This document shows positions 36,877-48,200 of a stretch of DNA of 64,000 nucleotides, piece after piece; within the stretch, counting starts at the first letter, position 1, and each line of letters begins with the position of its first letter. This DNA is from Glandiceps talaboti (Eukaryota > Hemichordata > Enteropneusta > Spengelidae): NCBI RefSeq assembly GCF_964340395.1, contig NC_135557.1, positions 19,243,725-19,307,724 on the forward strand. Direction: 5' to 3'. Both the position numbers and the translations under genes were made by a program. The notes under the pieces were generated by a model. The model searched no databases and was not told the origin of the DNA. It worked only from the letters and a program-made list of their open reading frames with translations.

Positions 36877-37938
36877 ATGAGAAAGAATATAAAAGTTATG
36901 AAATTATGTGCACTGTGGAGTCTTATATTCTGTGTATCAACGTTCGTATTCTATGACTACAGTCTTGACATGCGATACAAATTTTTCGTTGCCTGGTTTG
37001 GTTTTGACAATGTCATACTTGGAGGTACAGGTTGGATAAACGGGACTTTACAGCCCCACGATGACTACGTAATTCCAAATACAGCCCATTTCGTCTGGTT
37101 TAACTGTCGTCCTTTCACTGTGATCCATATGCTTAGTCTGGCCAGCGTCTACCAAGTCATGAAACCTGATAAAATATTCTTTTACACCGATTGCGAACCT
37201 GAAGGTGAGTATTGGAACCAGGTCTCACTAATACCACAACTAGAAGTGAAGTACATGAAAGGTCCTACAGAGGTCGGTGGTAAGCCACTGAACAAAAATT
37301 GGCCTGAGCATATGTCAGATATTGCAAGACTACGAATACTTCTTCGAGAAGGGGGCGTTTACTTCGACACGGACATATTCGTGGTCAACCCTCTAGACCC
37401 TTTACGAAAGTACGACTACGTCGCTGGTCGTGAAGACGGCTATCTGCTTAGTGGTGCTGTGATGATGGCGAGCAAAGACTCCCAATTTTTGAAAGAATTC
37501 TACAAAAGTTATGAAGAGACATACAGAGACTATTGTTATAATTGCAACGCCATCGTAGATCATCACAACTTGGCTGAGAAATTCCCTCACTTGATTCACA
37601 TCGAAAACTACAGCATGCATCGACCGGACAATATTAACTGGAAAACTCTGTTTTACAGAAAATTTGATTGGCAGAACGGACACTACACTTTTCATATCTG
37701 GAAAGACTCGTTGAAACTCTGGAGTTGGATAGGAGCACCCCGACAAAAGGACGGAAATTATATCCGAGAGTTTAACCTACAAAACATTAGAGAACTTGAT
37801 TCAGCTTTTGGTGAAATGTCTCGATTTATTTACTATGGCACGAAAGATATCATTCCTTTAAATATCGATCCACCTGAACCTTGGTGGACTGAGCTGAAAA
37901 AAAGAAAATCTGAGTCAAAGATAAAGATAGATGGATAA
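36877..37938 (+). CDS. Type II membrane glycosyltransferase with DXD motif (alpha-1,4-GalT/GlcNAcT-like, sugar-binding DXD family)
   Basis: The product of 353 residues is probably a Golgi sugar transferase. Residues 8-27 form a single hydrophobic anchor after a short basic tail, the type II layout. The catalytic domain starts near IPNTAHFVWFN (residues 66-76). It includes the family core SDIARLRILLREGGVYFDTDI, in which D164-T165-D166 is the metal/nucleotide-sugar DXD motif. One N-glycosylation sequon lies at N55. The fold matches the glycosyltransferase family that contains DXD sugar-binding and alpha-1,4-glycosyltransferase enzymes; donor and acceptor cannot be read from sequence. Coding sequence is uninterrupted. 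A good acceptor (CTATCCAACAG, ending 36871) just before GCAAAATG suggests an intron in the 5' UTR. The ATG at 36877 is the first in the exon. It appears intact. Confidence 0.88.
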   Translation: MRKNIKVMKLCALWSLIFCVSTFVFYDYSLDMRYKFFVAWFGFDNVILGGTGWINGTLQPHDDYVIPNTAHFVWFNCRPFTVIHMLSLASVYQVMKPDKIFFYTDCEPEGEYWNQVSLIPQLEVKYMKGPTEVGGKPLNKNWPEHMSDIARLRILLREGGVYFDTDIFVVNPLDPLRKYDYVAGREDGYLLSGAVMMASKDSQFLKEFYKSYEETYRDYCYNCNAIVDHHNLAEKFPHLIHIENYSMHRPDNINWKTLFYRKFDWQNGHYTFHIWKDSLKLWSWIGAPRQKDGNYIREFNLQNIRELDSAFGEMSRFIYYGTKDIIPLNIDPPEPWWTELKKRKSESKIKIDG

Positions 37939-37940
37939 AT

Positions 37941-37946
37941 AATAAA
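37941..37946 (+). terminator. AATAAA directly after the glycosyltransferase stop
   Basis: A canonical polyadenylation hexamer starts two bases after the TAA. It is unusually close to the stop, so one of the later signals (38104 or 38391) may be the one used. Confidence 0.3.
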
Positions 37947-38390
37947 ATGCCACTGTAACATTAGAATTCAGAATGTAACATAAAGAAAAGAGAAATGTCA
38001 ATTTGTGACATCAATTATGACAAATGGGGTACTTTAATGAGCTGTTGTGTCACCTCTGATTTGCACATCCGGGCATTTTCGTTTGTTTTGGGGAAGGATT
38101 TTGAATAAAGAGTAGGTTATCTTAGTATCCGACAAAATGTAGCACCTCGTTCCAGGGTTGTTTATTGTTTTTGGGGTAACATAATTGCTGACAGAAAGAA
38201 TACGGATGTAAAATACGGGGTCACACAAAAGGTCATTCAAGTGGCCTGTTGACACCGTGATTTTTGTGTGCCAACAGAATTCAAAGGAGATAAGAAATAC
38301 GGTAAAGTCTGAAGAGAAGAATTTATGTGTACAGTACTTGTTACAGATCAGGATCACATTTTATCCTGGATTCGCTACTTTTAGCATGTG

Positions 38391-38396
38391 AATAAA
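38391..38396 (+). terminator. Candidate polyadenylation signal of the glycosyltransferase
   Basis: AATAAA is followed within 30 bases by the TGT-rich GATTGTACTGTGTGCATTCC. The implied 3' UTR is about 470 bases, which is ordinary for an animal gene. Confidence 0.4.
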
Positions 38397-38666
38397 CTTT
38401 CGATTGTACTGTGTGCATTCCATGTTAGTCAAAGATTTGTTGCTTACTGCAATTTTTTGTTTGTTTTTGTTTTATGTTTTGTTTGATTGAATATATCACA
38501 AGAAACCCAGTGACCACATTACAAATAAACAAATAGATAAATGAATAAATATATAAATAAAATAAACATACAACACTCACTGTACTTAACATGCATGAGG
38601 AAATGAATTAAAAAATATTTTTGAATAATACTTATATGTGATACAGTACATTTACTTGAAGTTCAC

Positions 38667-38804
38667 ATACATACATACATACATACATACATACATACAT
38701 ACATACATACATACATACATACATACACACACACATACACACATACATACATACATACATACATACATACATACATACATACATACATACATACATACAT
38801 ACAT
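38667..38804. repeat. (CATA)n microsatellite
   Basis: CATA units with a central (CA)n interruption. Confidence 0.95.
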
Positions 38805-38882
38805 CGTACTCGGGGGATTTGCACAAGTGCCGCTTGCATTGTTCTCTCTCCCCATACTTTAATAAGCGTAGTGAGTAAAACT

Positions 38883-39479
38883 AAAGTGCAGCAGAAAACA
38901 CTGCAAGAACGAGTGCTTGAGTACCCACACTGAAACTGATTCTGTGATTATTACAATATGTTTGCCTGAAACTGCGAAGTAAGTAATAATTGGATTGTCT
39001 TTGACAGTTAGTCCATAATATATCTCTTACCACTGCATAGACTAAGATCTTTTCAAGGACTGTAAGATACTTTGTGTTGCTCTGCCTTCACCGGCCTGCT
39101 CTATCCAGTTCTCTCAGTGAAAGGGTTTGGCCGATGTGTGAGGGCGCCCCGTCACAACGTACCTTACAGACTAATCAATGCAGTTTGCATTTAAAGCCAC
39201 CCAGTGCTGGCTTGGTTTGATTAACAAGTAACCAGGTCTGTGTGTAAGAATATGATAATCAGTTTGACCTTTCCAAACAGCAGATGGCAGAGAGTTTGAA
39301 TATTTTGATCACTGTGGCTGTGAAATGAGTGATCTGACAGATAACAAAGAGTTTTCACACCCCACAACAATTTTTTTATTATTTAAACTAAAGCCACAGC
39401 CCCTTTGAAAAGTATATCACCTGATTCAAATTCAAAGAAATTGTGCTATGCGTTCAGTGTTTTCTGCTGCACTTTCACT
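38883..39479 (+). mobile_element. Nonautonomous DNA transposon, copy A (ends AAAGTGCAGCAGAAAACACTG-like)
   Basis: The left end AAAGTGCAGCAGAAAACACT is the inverse of the right end (AGTGTTTTCTGCTGCACTTT, ending 39475). Copy B lies inverted at 45614-46202 and matches along the full length, including a GCCACCCAGTGCTGGCTTGG block and a GATGTGTGAGGGCGCCCCGT block. Homology extends outward from the left end to about 38810 in both copies, so the true border may lie there. No transposase is encoded. Confidence 0.8.
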
Positions 39480-39769
39480 GACATTCTTGCAATAAATTTA
39501 TAATATAAAACTTTTTTTCCACTACCTGAACTAGAGAGTGAAAATAATACTTTTTAGATTTCCGACCAGGTAAATTTATTTCAGTCTTTCGTCCAGTCAG
39601 GAATTAAAATATATTTAAAAAAAACAACGTTTGAATTAATTTAGACAATTTCGTTGGCACGTACATTTGCGCAACATCCTTACTGAACAGTTGTTTTTTA
39701 AAATGATGGAATCGAAAGTTTAAAGTATACGTACAGGCGAAACCTTTGAAAAAATGCTTATAATAACTG

Positions 39770-39865
39770 TTCCCAGGTAGATTGACTACGAGTGTTTGAA
39801 CCCAGAAATTGGAGTTTCGATCCAACGCAGCATCTCTTTGTCTTATCACTGAACCAACTTTTTCT
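39770..39865 (-). repeat. Possible tRNA-derived SINE head
   Basis: On the minus strand a GGTTCAGTGATAAGACAAAG stretch is followed by GGATCGAAACTCC, about where the A and B boxes of a tRNA-type RNA polymerase III promoter would be. The spacing and box matches are only approximate, and no tail or second copy was seen. Confidence 0.25.
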
Positions 39866-40194
39866 CCCATCTAAAATGTTTAATTCTAATCCGATCCAAG
39901 TCTTTAATAACAAAAAACCACAGACCCCCCAAGTAAAACTGATTGTAAATATTCATGAATAATTTCCGTCGTTTTCGTCGAATGATCTTACCAACATTAT
40001 AGGCAAGGATCTACAATCGCACTCCTGGCAAAATGTAATTGGTAAGTACTAGTGGTTGTTACATTTCCTTATCTGCGATGGACTGACAGATCAGCCGTTG
40101 TGGGCGTTGTCTATAAACCAATAATAGACCATATAGTCTCGGGTTAACCAGCCTCTTGCCGTTGAGGGCTTCACCCCTCTGCTGGGTAACCAAA

Positions 40195-40286
40195 TCTGAT
40201 TAAAATCGGATGTGGTAAAAGCGGCTATATGTCATTATTTACCTCTATATGTCTATCATGTCGTTACATCAGATTTTAATCAGATT
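40195..40286. mobile_element. Short MITE with AATCTGATTAAA... ends
   Basis: AATCTGATTAAAATCGGATG on the left pairs with CATCAGATTTTAATCAGATT on the right. It is a shorter relative of the element at 27129-27343 and shares the GTGGTAAAAGCGGCTA.ATG and TTTACCTCTATAT internal motifs. Confidence 0.75.
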
Positions 40287-40524
40287 GCTGGGGAACTACG
40301 AAACCACGTGGAAAACATTACAACCGAAAACGCAACTTCCTGAACGAGACACTCACACATTATAAAAAAAACAACAATTATTTAAAAATCTACACCCACC
40401 TATTTTTCTGTTTAGACCTAAAGGAGAATGTAGCACAAATAAATGAATTTCTTTTGCACTATATTACAGCTAATAGTTAGCTGAAACCTCGATTGCTGTT
40501 ATTATATACCAGTAGATGTACGTA

Positions 40525-40529
<5 letters not shown>

Positions 40530-40555
<26 letters not shown>

Positions 40556-40806
40556 GTATACATACACACATATACATACATACATACATACATACATACA
40601 CACACACGTGTACATACACACATATACATACATACACACGTATACATACATACATACATACATACATACACACACACGTGTACATACATACACACACGTA
40701 TACATACACACACACACGTGTACATACATACACACGTATACATACATACATACATACACACACACGTGTACATACATACATACACACACACACATACATA
40801 CATACA

Positions 40807-40836
<30 letters not shown>
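40530..40836. repeat. Compound (CA)n(CATA)n(CGTG) microsatellite
   Basis: CA and CATA units are broken by regularly repeated CACGTGTACATA and CACGTATACATA variants, which suggests higher-order duplication inside the tract. Confidence 0.95.
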
Positions 40837-40837
<1 letters not shown>

Positions 40838-41424
40838 GAATAATATGCTTGGGAGTTGAAATACGTACATTTATATTGATAGTACTTTTATTTATTTTTC
40901 ATGAATTTGATCTAAATAATTTTACATCAGCTTGTTCAAATGCATTGCAAATAGGAATTCATTTTTATTCTTTGAAAAAAAAAGCAAATTTTAAAATAAT
41001 ATTGAAAGCCATGATTCTGACAAACTATTTTTAATTAAATAGGTGACAGTATGATATGTTAAAACGTTCTAATATTTTTTTTCTAACACATAGCAGAAAG
41101 ACGTAGAGGGCGCTCTATCCATCGACCGTTCCGTACAACAAGAGTTAGGTCGAGAGGCTATCCGTGGCTGTGAATCTCTTCTCATGTCTAGCATAATGAG
41201 GTTCTGAGATGAAATTTCAAATTCAAACAAAGCCACCCACAGTCATTAATATCATGTCTCTGTGAAACCTGCAAGAGCTGCACCTACTCCCTTCCTGGTG
41301 CAATAATGCACATCTAGCTAATGTTAAACCTGCACTCGCTGCAACGGGAGTATTATTTTTTTGATTAGTCATCAACCATATATTCACTGAAAATTGTCCA
41401 AATACCAATACTTGGACATTATAC

Positions 41425-42010
41425 ATGTTAATTTAAGGATGATTTTATCCATTAGTAGTACAGTAAATGGTTTGAGATTGTGGTCATGTTGGGGTTGATG
41501 ATTTTAGGGTGCAATTTATAGAACCATATGTGTACAGAAACACAAATACATTTATCCAGAGGTGATTCAATATTGTTCAGAGTGTCTGATATTACGAGTA
41601 AATCATTATATCAAACTAAATTATTTCATAAAAAATGGTCCAGTTGCAGCTAGAGTAGGTTTTACGTAGAATGCAGCTATTGTGCCTGAAATTGAAGTTC
41701 TTCAAATCTATCAAAACTTTTCCATATGAAAGATTACTCCTGGTCCGTTTTATCCAATAGTAGTAGAGTAACAAGTTGAAGTCATGATTGCATTAGGGTG
41801 GTGATTTTAGGACCCAGAAATCAATTTAATTGAATATATTGTACCATATTCTGTGTACTGCTGCACAGATACAGTTACCTGCAGGTGATTCAATACTGTT
41901 GAGTGTATATGATATGATGGGTATGTCATTACAGCTAACAAAATAGTTTAAAACAACATTTCAGTCGCAGCAAGCACGGCTTTTAATTGTTTCCTTATAT
42001 ACTGTAATTA
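41425..42010. repeat. Diverged tandem duplication, unit about 305 bp
   Basis: TTTTATCCATTAGTAGTA near 41442 recurs as TTTTATCCAATAGTAGTA near 41748. Both copies are followed by a GATGATTTTAGG-like segment and a AGGTGATTCAATA.TGTT segment. It lies in the 3' flank of the DPAGT1 gene and may be part of its 3' UTR. Confidence 0.6.
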
Positions 42011-42167
42011 TCAATAAACTAGGGGGTATTGCTATGTTCTTATCAATGAAATATTGCTAATAAGGTCTGAATATTACCAGACGCTTTGTGGAAAATTTAC
42101 ATCTAAAAACACCCTGCTTCAATGTCTAGTTTCATCTATTTTGATACCATGATAACAGTTGCCATGG

Positions 42168-42239
42168 TTAGTGGACAACATCATAAAACATACTGGCTAA
42201 CTGGAATCTGATAAAGAAGGCTAAGCAACTTCCAATGAC
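42168..42239 (-). CDS. DPAGT1: DPAGT1 exon 7 (terminal)
   Basis: The exon of 23 codons plus TAA encodes the last membrane helix and the conserved tail (FYDVVH before the stop). A strong acceptor, TTTCTCTCTGCAG, precedes it. It is too short to stand out as an ORF and was found by matching the expected C-terminus and the phase-0 border of exon 6. Confidence 0.9.
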   Translation of the reverse strand, partial: VIGSCLAFFIRFQLASMFYDVVH

Positions 42240-45200
42240 CTGCAGAGAGAAAAGAAATAATACAGATTGAATGGAATGCATTGCAATCCAAGATTTCCAG
42301 TGACAATAAAGTTACATCATAATTCCAATATCTTTAAAGTGGCCATATGCATGAGGATTGGGTATTTATTTTGGATTTTAGATTTGTAAAACAATTTTAT
42401 TATTGTGTCTTACTTGAAAAAATCAATGTAAAACAACATATGCCAAGTCCATGTTTGTACCTCAATAAATTGCAAAAGATTAATAAATATGTAAAATGCT
42501 TGTTATTGTATGTACAATAACAAACTCATTTACACGTTTTTTACCTTTCGCAATGTATTGATTCACAAACACAGACTTGGTCTATGTTGTTTCACATTGA
42601 TTTTCAGGTAGGACGCCATAATAAAATTGTTTTACAAATCTAAAATCCAAAATAAATACCCAAACCTCATGCATATGGCCACTTTCAAACCAAATTAACA
42701 ACTACTGCAATAGAAAAATCTAAAAATGTCTCTCACCTGTATAATCAACAAGTATATTGTCAAACGTCTTTCATGTGTTGGACCAATAAGTTTTATAACA
42801 AAATTAATAATAGTAAGATTATTGCACTCCATGTATTGGCCGTCCTCACCAATGTCTTCCCTGAAATCCACGAGACCAAATATGCTAAATATTTTCAATG
42901 CTACCCAGCCAAGAAATTTTAATTCTTCTTTTTTAAATCTTGAATAGCTCATTCCTAGCTTGTCTGTCTTGGGATCATATCTGAAAATAAAAGTGATATA
43001 TTATTATAAATCTTTGAAACAACATTTAGTAGAGCTTGAGGAGTACAAGTGATTAAACTGTAAACCTAAAGAGGTATCGACTTTTCATTGGTTGTATAGA
43101 ATTCCTTGCAGTAAACAGACTTGTGTGTACATATTTTCCAGTTATGTATGTATTTCATCCTATCGATGACTGAACCCTCGAATTGTTATCATTCACAATG
43201 TAAAATGATGGGGTCAAGCTGGGTTAGCTGTAAGCTATTTCTAAAGCTAGATTTTTAATCCCTATACTTACTTAGGTAGTCTTATTTGAAATTTCTATAC
43301 TTACTTAGGTAGTCTATGTCTTGGACAAGGCACAAAATGAAATAGTTGTGGTATTGAATAGACAAAGTTGATGACTTGTGGAATGAAAAACAGCAACATG
43401 GTTTTACTGAAATGTCCCAAAATTCCGACAACGGCAAAGGTCATTCCAGCAAAATAACAGAATGTATCACCAACGAATACTCTGGATGGATACCTGTAAG
43501 ATAAATGATAATATCAAGCATTATATGTATGTGTTAAAGATAACACCTTATGGCCAATTTCACCTAGCCTAGAAACAGTGATAGTGTGTCTCAAATGTAT
43601 TGCTACAGATCTTGGGTTATGCAATTTTATACCCTTTAGCTGTCAAAATGTTGACTCGGTGTTTGACATGTACAGGATTAGCAGTCCTCTACTGGAGCTA
43701 ATATTAAAGTTTGTGTAGCGGGTTATAACCAACTCCTTGTCTGAGTTGCTGCTGAAGTCTTATCAGTATTGGATAGTGTAAGACAAAGGGGGATTTAGAA
43801 GGTGTGAATTGGGTTGACCTTTGTAGTTCAAGTAAAACCAGTTCAGCAAAGTCAGACACCATATGCCTGAACATGGAAGTATGTAATGGGAGCCTCCATG
43901 GTGTGAAGAATGATAAACATTAACGAGAGTCTCTCCACTATGATAAAATATTTGAAGTGCTTCAAACATATTGACTCTTTGCAATTGGAAACTGCATACA
44001 GCGTAAACAAGTCTTTGTAGGAGACACAGTTCCCCTCAATACTCAAGGTTATATGTGGTTAGACACTTGAATGGATGTTCTATGTATTCAAGTTTTTGAG
44101 TTATGCAGTAATATTAATTTGATACTCCTAACTATGGCTACCATTCAGTAAAAATTGATATGAGCACTAAAAAGTAACCTTGTGTATATTTTTTCTTCTC
44201 CTATATTACCTGTGGACATGATTTATAAGAAATTGGCAACAAATAAATATGACAAAGTGTCCGTAATAGGCAAGAAATGGCTGGATTTTGATAATTGACC
44301 CTGAAGGTCAAGGTCCAAGTCAAAGGTCAATGTCTTACAAAGAAAGCTTGTACCTGATAATAGTGGGATGGAGTCACTATGTATTACAGTTTTTTTGAGT
44401 TATGCTGTAAACATTGATTTTGCAACAGCGAAGTTACACCATATAGTACATGTAAGTTAGTATTGTAAGTTATGCATGAGTCAATGTAATGGGACTCCAC
44501 CTCGGGAGATATGGGACAAATGTGGGGGATTAGACCGTGTTTGCCATGAAACAATGCCCGAGGGGGTGGGGCAATTGCCTCATATTGACCTCCCTAGTCA
44601 TTTTCACGGACGTAAAAGAGTGGTTGTGTGTCAGTCAGAATTTTTGAATGCCCCACCCATTGGGGTGGGGGAAATGTTGGGAGTTTTACTTGTTTTAGGT
44701 GGGGATTTTCCAGAATGTCTTGCCCCAGGAGTGGGGGGCATTTGACAAATTTTATAAGACTAATTTCCAAATCCCCCACTATTCCACGTGCATTATGCTC
44801 GTGGGGACATTTTGTGTGTAGGTTGAAATAAAACAAATCTACTCACCAATTATAATAGAGTAATGCTGCACACACTCCTACAAATGGCATCATTATATAG
44901 AGTGATAACAAATGATCATCCCGACCATAGCCTCTTGATAACTCTACAATATTAAATATTACTATGGAAACAGCAATGACCAATGACTGTCCTGATTCTA
45001 TTCCATTTATGCCAGCCAGAATATTGATGGCATTGGTACAGAAGACTGCTAGCATACCCATGTACAGATAGTAGAGGATATCTGATTGGATGAAATAAAT
45101 GATAATTATCATACATTTGTTATGTTAAATTTGTCCCAAAAAAACTCCCCACTTTTAATCAATTCATTGCAAATGTTTTGTCTCTAGAACAATAAAGAGA

Positions 45201-48200
45201 AGATTACAGGATGAATATTCTTGTGAGATTGAAAATTTCTGCTCAAAAGTAAATATATTTTTTTAAGTGAATACTAAATTTTTGCCAATATCTTGTTACA
45301 ATGTTAGCATCGTACACCAATATGACAATGCAAACTGAGACATCAGCAAAAACTTGGGATTAACTTTAAAAAATTGTTTGACTCCGAGTAGAAATGTTCA
45401 TATGAAAGATAAAACTGTTATGATGTAATCAAGGGTGTCATTTATATTTTAGGAAATTTTAACTTATTTCCAGGTGGTTGCATAGTAAAGTAACATTTTC
45501 AAAGAGAAATATGGCAGAGTCCAATGATACACGAGTGCTAGTGTAGTGTACTCTGGGTATTTACAGGAGTGTTTGTAGTGTTCACTGAAGTTGTACTTTA
45601 CAGAAGAATGCCAGTGAAAGTGCAGCAGGAAACACTGAACGCATAGCACAATTTCTTTGAATTTGAATCAGGTGATATACTTTTCAAAGGGGCTGTCTTT
45701 ACTTTAAATAATAAAATTTTCTTGTGGGGTGTGAAAACTTTTTGTTATCTGTCAAATCACTCATTTCACAGCCGCAGTGATCAAAATATTCAAACTTTCT
45801 GCCATCTGCTGTTTGGAAAGGTCAAACTGATTATCATATTCTTACACACAGACCTGGTTACTTGTTAATCAAACCAAGCCAGCACTGGGTGGCTTTGAAT
45901 GCAAACTGCAGTGATTAGTGTGTAAGGTACGTTGTGACGGGGTGCCCTCACACATCGGCCAAACCCTTTCACTGAGAGAGCAGGATAGAGCAGGCCGGTG
46001 AAGGCAGAGCAACACAATATATCTTACAGTCCTTGAAAAGATCTTAGTCTATGCAGTGGTAAGAGATATATTATGGACTAACTGTCAAAGACAATCCAAT
46101 TATTACTTTGGTTTCAGACAAACATATGTAATAATCACAGAACCAGTTTCAGTGTGGGAACTCAAGCACTCGTTCTTGCACTGTTTTCTGCTGCACTTTC
46201 ACTCACTACACTCATGAAAGTATGGGCTCAGAGAACAACGCAAGTACTTGTGCAATTATCCCGAGTACCCCACACTTGCACTTGTGTGTCAAGGGGTTCT
46301 GTCATATTATCATTACTTACTCAGATCAATGTCAAGTCCAAGTAGGAATCTCAGTGGTTTTGGCACCATAATCACAGTATTACCAAAGCTGACTAGGTAT
46401 ACCATCAGTAGAGGTAATGATGCCATGGTTGGTAACAATAGTTTATGACGCCATTTCAAGTTGAGAGCATCGTCAGCAAATCCCAAAAATATCATGCAAC
46501 AGATTGACAGCAGTGCACAAATAAATTTGACAAACTGAAAAAAATAAAATTGACATTATTACATGAAAATTACATGTAATTCATCACACTTTAAACCAGT
46601 GTACATCATGTTTGCACATGCTAATTTACATACTGACTCATTTGAATAATGATAGTCTGATATCACACTTTTGTTAATGTTAAACACAGAACTGCCTGCG
46701 CCTGGGACCCTATTTTGCATATGACTGGCTGTATGTTTGGGGGTGGAGAACTTGTGATGACTCACTGGCAAGTAATCACCAAAATATAAACATTCCCTAT
46801 CTGGGGTTTTCACATGCAAATGCCGCATATTTGAATAATCCAGAGTGACACACAATCTAAACAGCTGTTTGAAGGAGATTTGTCTCATTTTGAAAGATTT
46901 TTACATTCTATGAAACAAACTGATTGATTTTCAACTAATTTGTGTATCAAGTTTCCATCCTACGACATTCACAAACATGTTGTACATGATACATAACCTG
47001 TGTGTTTCTTGGAACACAGAAAAAATGCTGAAAACAAGACCAAGAAGCTAGTGCTCTGTACAGCAGTTTGAATTTCCCACATTTGCATAGATCAGCCATA
47101 ATCCTCTTTATATAGGACAGTTCTGTGTTTAACCCTGTGTACATCGTTTGCATGTATGCATGTTCATGTACATAATGACACATTTTAATAATCAAAGTCT
47201 GATGACATATGAAATCACTGCCTAACTATGACAATGCTTATTGGGTGAATGATTTTCAAACCATGTAATAATATCTTACTAGGGAAAGCAGTACACACTA
47301 GTGGACACAAGAGAAGATGCAGTAACATACATGTACATGTAACAGTACCATAAAAGACTACTTTTCTTCTGTTGTACATCTGTATGTCCATTCTTCCATA
47401 TAACTACACAAAAAGTCTTATTTACCCACTTTTACCCCACCTTCACCCTACCTGTGACCCACCTGACCAACATCTCTGTCCAGGGGTAGTACGAGACACA
47501 GTACCACATTTGACTGTCTACAACCCCCAGGGGAGAGATCACCGTGGGTAAATTAAGTCAAAGGTGGAACTTCGTCTCATACTCACTTGACCACATTTAC
47601 ATATCCTCTGCTTATGATTTACCCCGGTGGAAAGACAAACTCAAATATGACTTTTCATGTAGTCCATCCACATCGAAAGACAGTTGGAAAAACGTCATGA
47701 CATGAATGAGAGTGTGTAAAATTACATTGCAACAGATAACAACAAACACATTGAATGCAATGTAACCTAGTCACTTAGTATCTTACCTCGTGGTGAGGGA
47801 ATTCGGCCCATTTTTCTTGTAGAAAGATTTCCATGAATGGAACTGGTATAAAGAGAAACATGATAATAAGATAGATGGCACCACAGATAACACCAAGAGC
47901 TTCAGGTCTAGAAAAGAAAGATACAAAATATAACTACATTAGAAAGAAAGATTACCATTTTAAAGTGGCCATGTGGATGAAGATTTGTTATGTATTTTGG
48001 ATTTTTAATTTATAAATCAATTTTATCATGGTTTCCAACTTGAAAAATCTATGTGAAACAACATTGACCAAGTCCTTATTTGTAACTCAATACATTGCAA
48101 AGGCATAATAAATACATCAAATGTTTGTATAATTGTACGTACAATAACAAACTTTTTACACATTATTTAGCTTTGTGCAACACTTCTCTGTTATTGCATG

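Noticed and set aside
37402-37746. 114-codon antisense ORF inside the glycosyltransferase
   Set aside because: It is a shadow of the conserved coding frame on the plus strand.
39604-39870. 88-codon minus-strand ORF
   Set aside because: It overlaps a possible SINE head and has no domain or splice support.
44476-44745. 89-codon ORF in DPAGT1 intron 4
   Set aside because: It is out of phase with the flanking exons and made of G/C-rich low-complexity repeat; the gene is complete without it.
46559-46888. 109-codon antisense ORF in DPAGT1 intron 2
   Set aside because: It lies within the MITE at 46679-47133 and is not preserved in the other copy.
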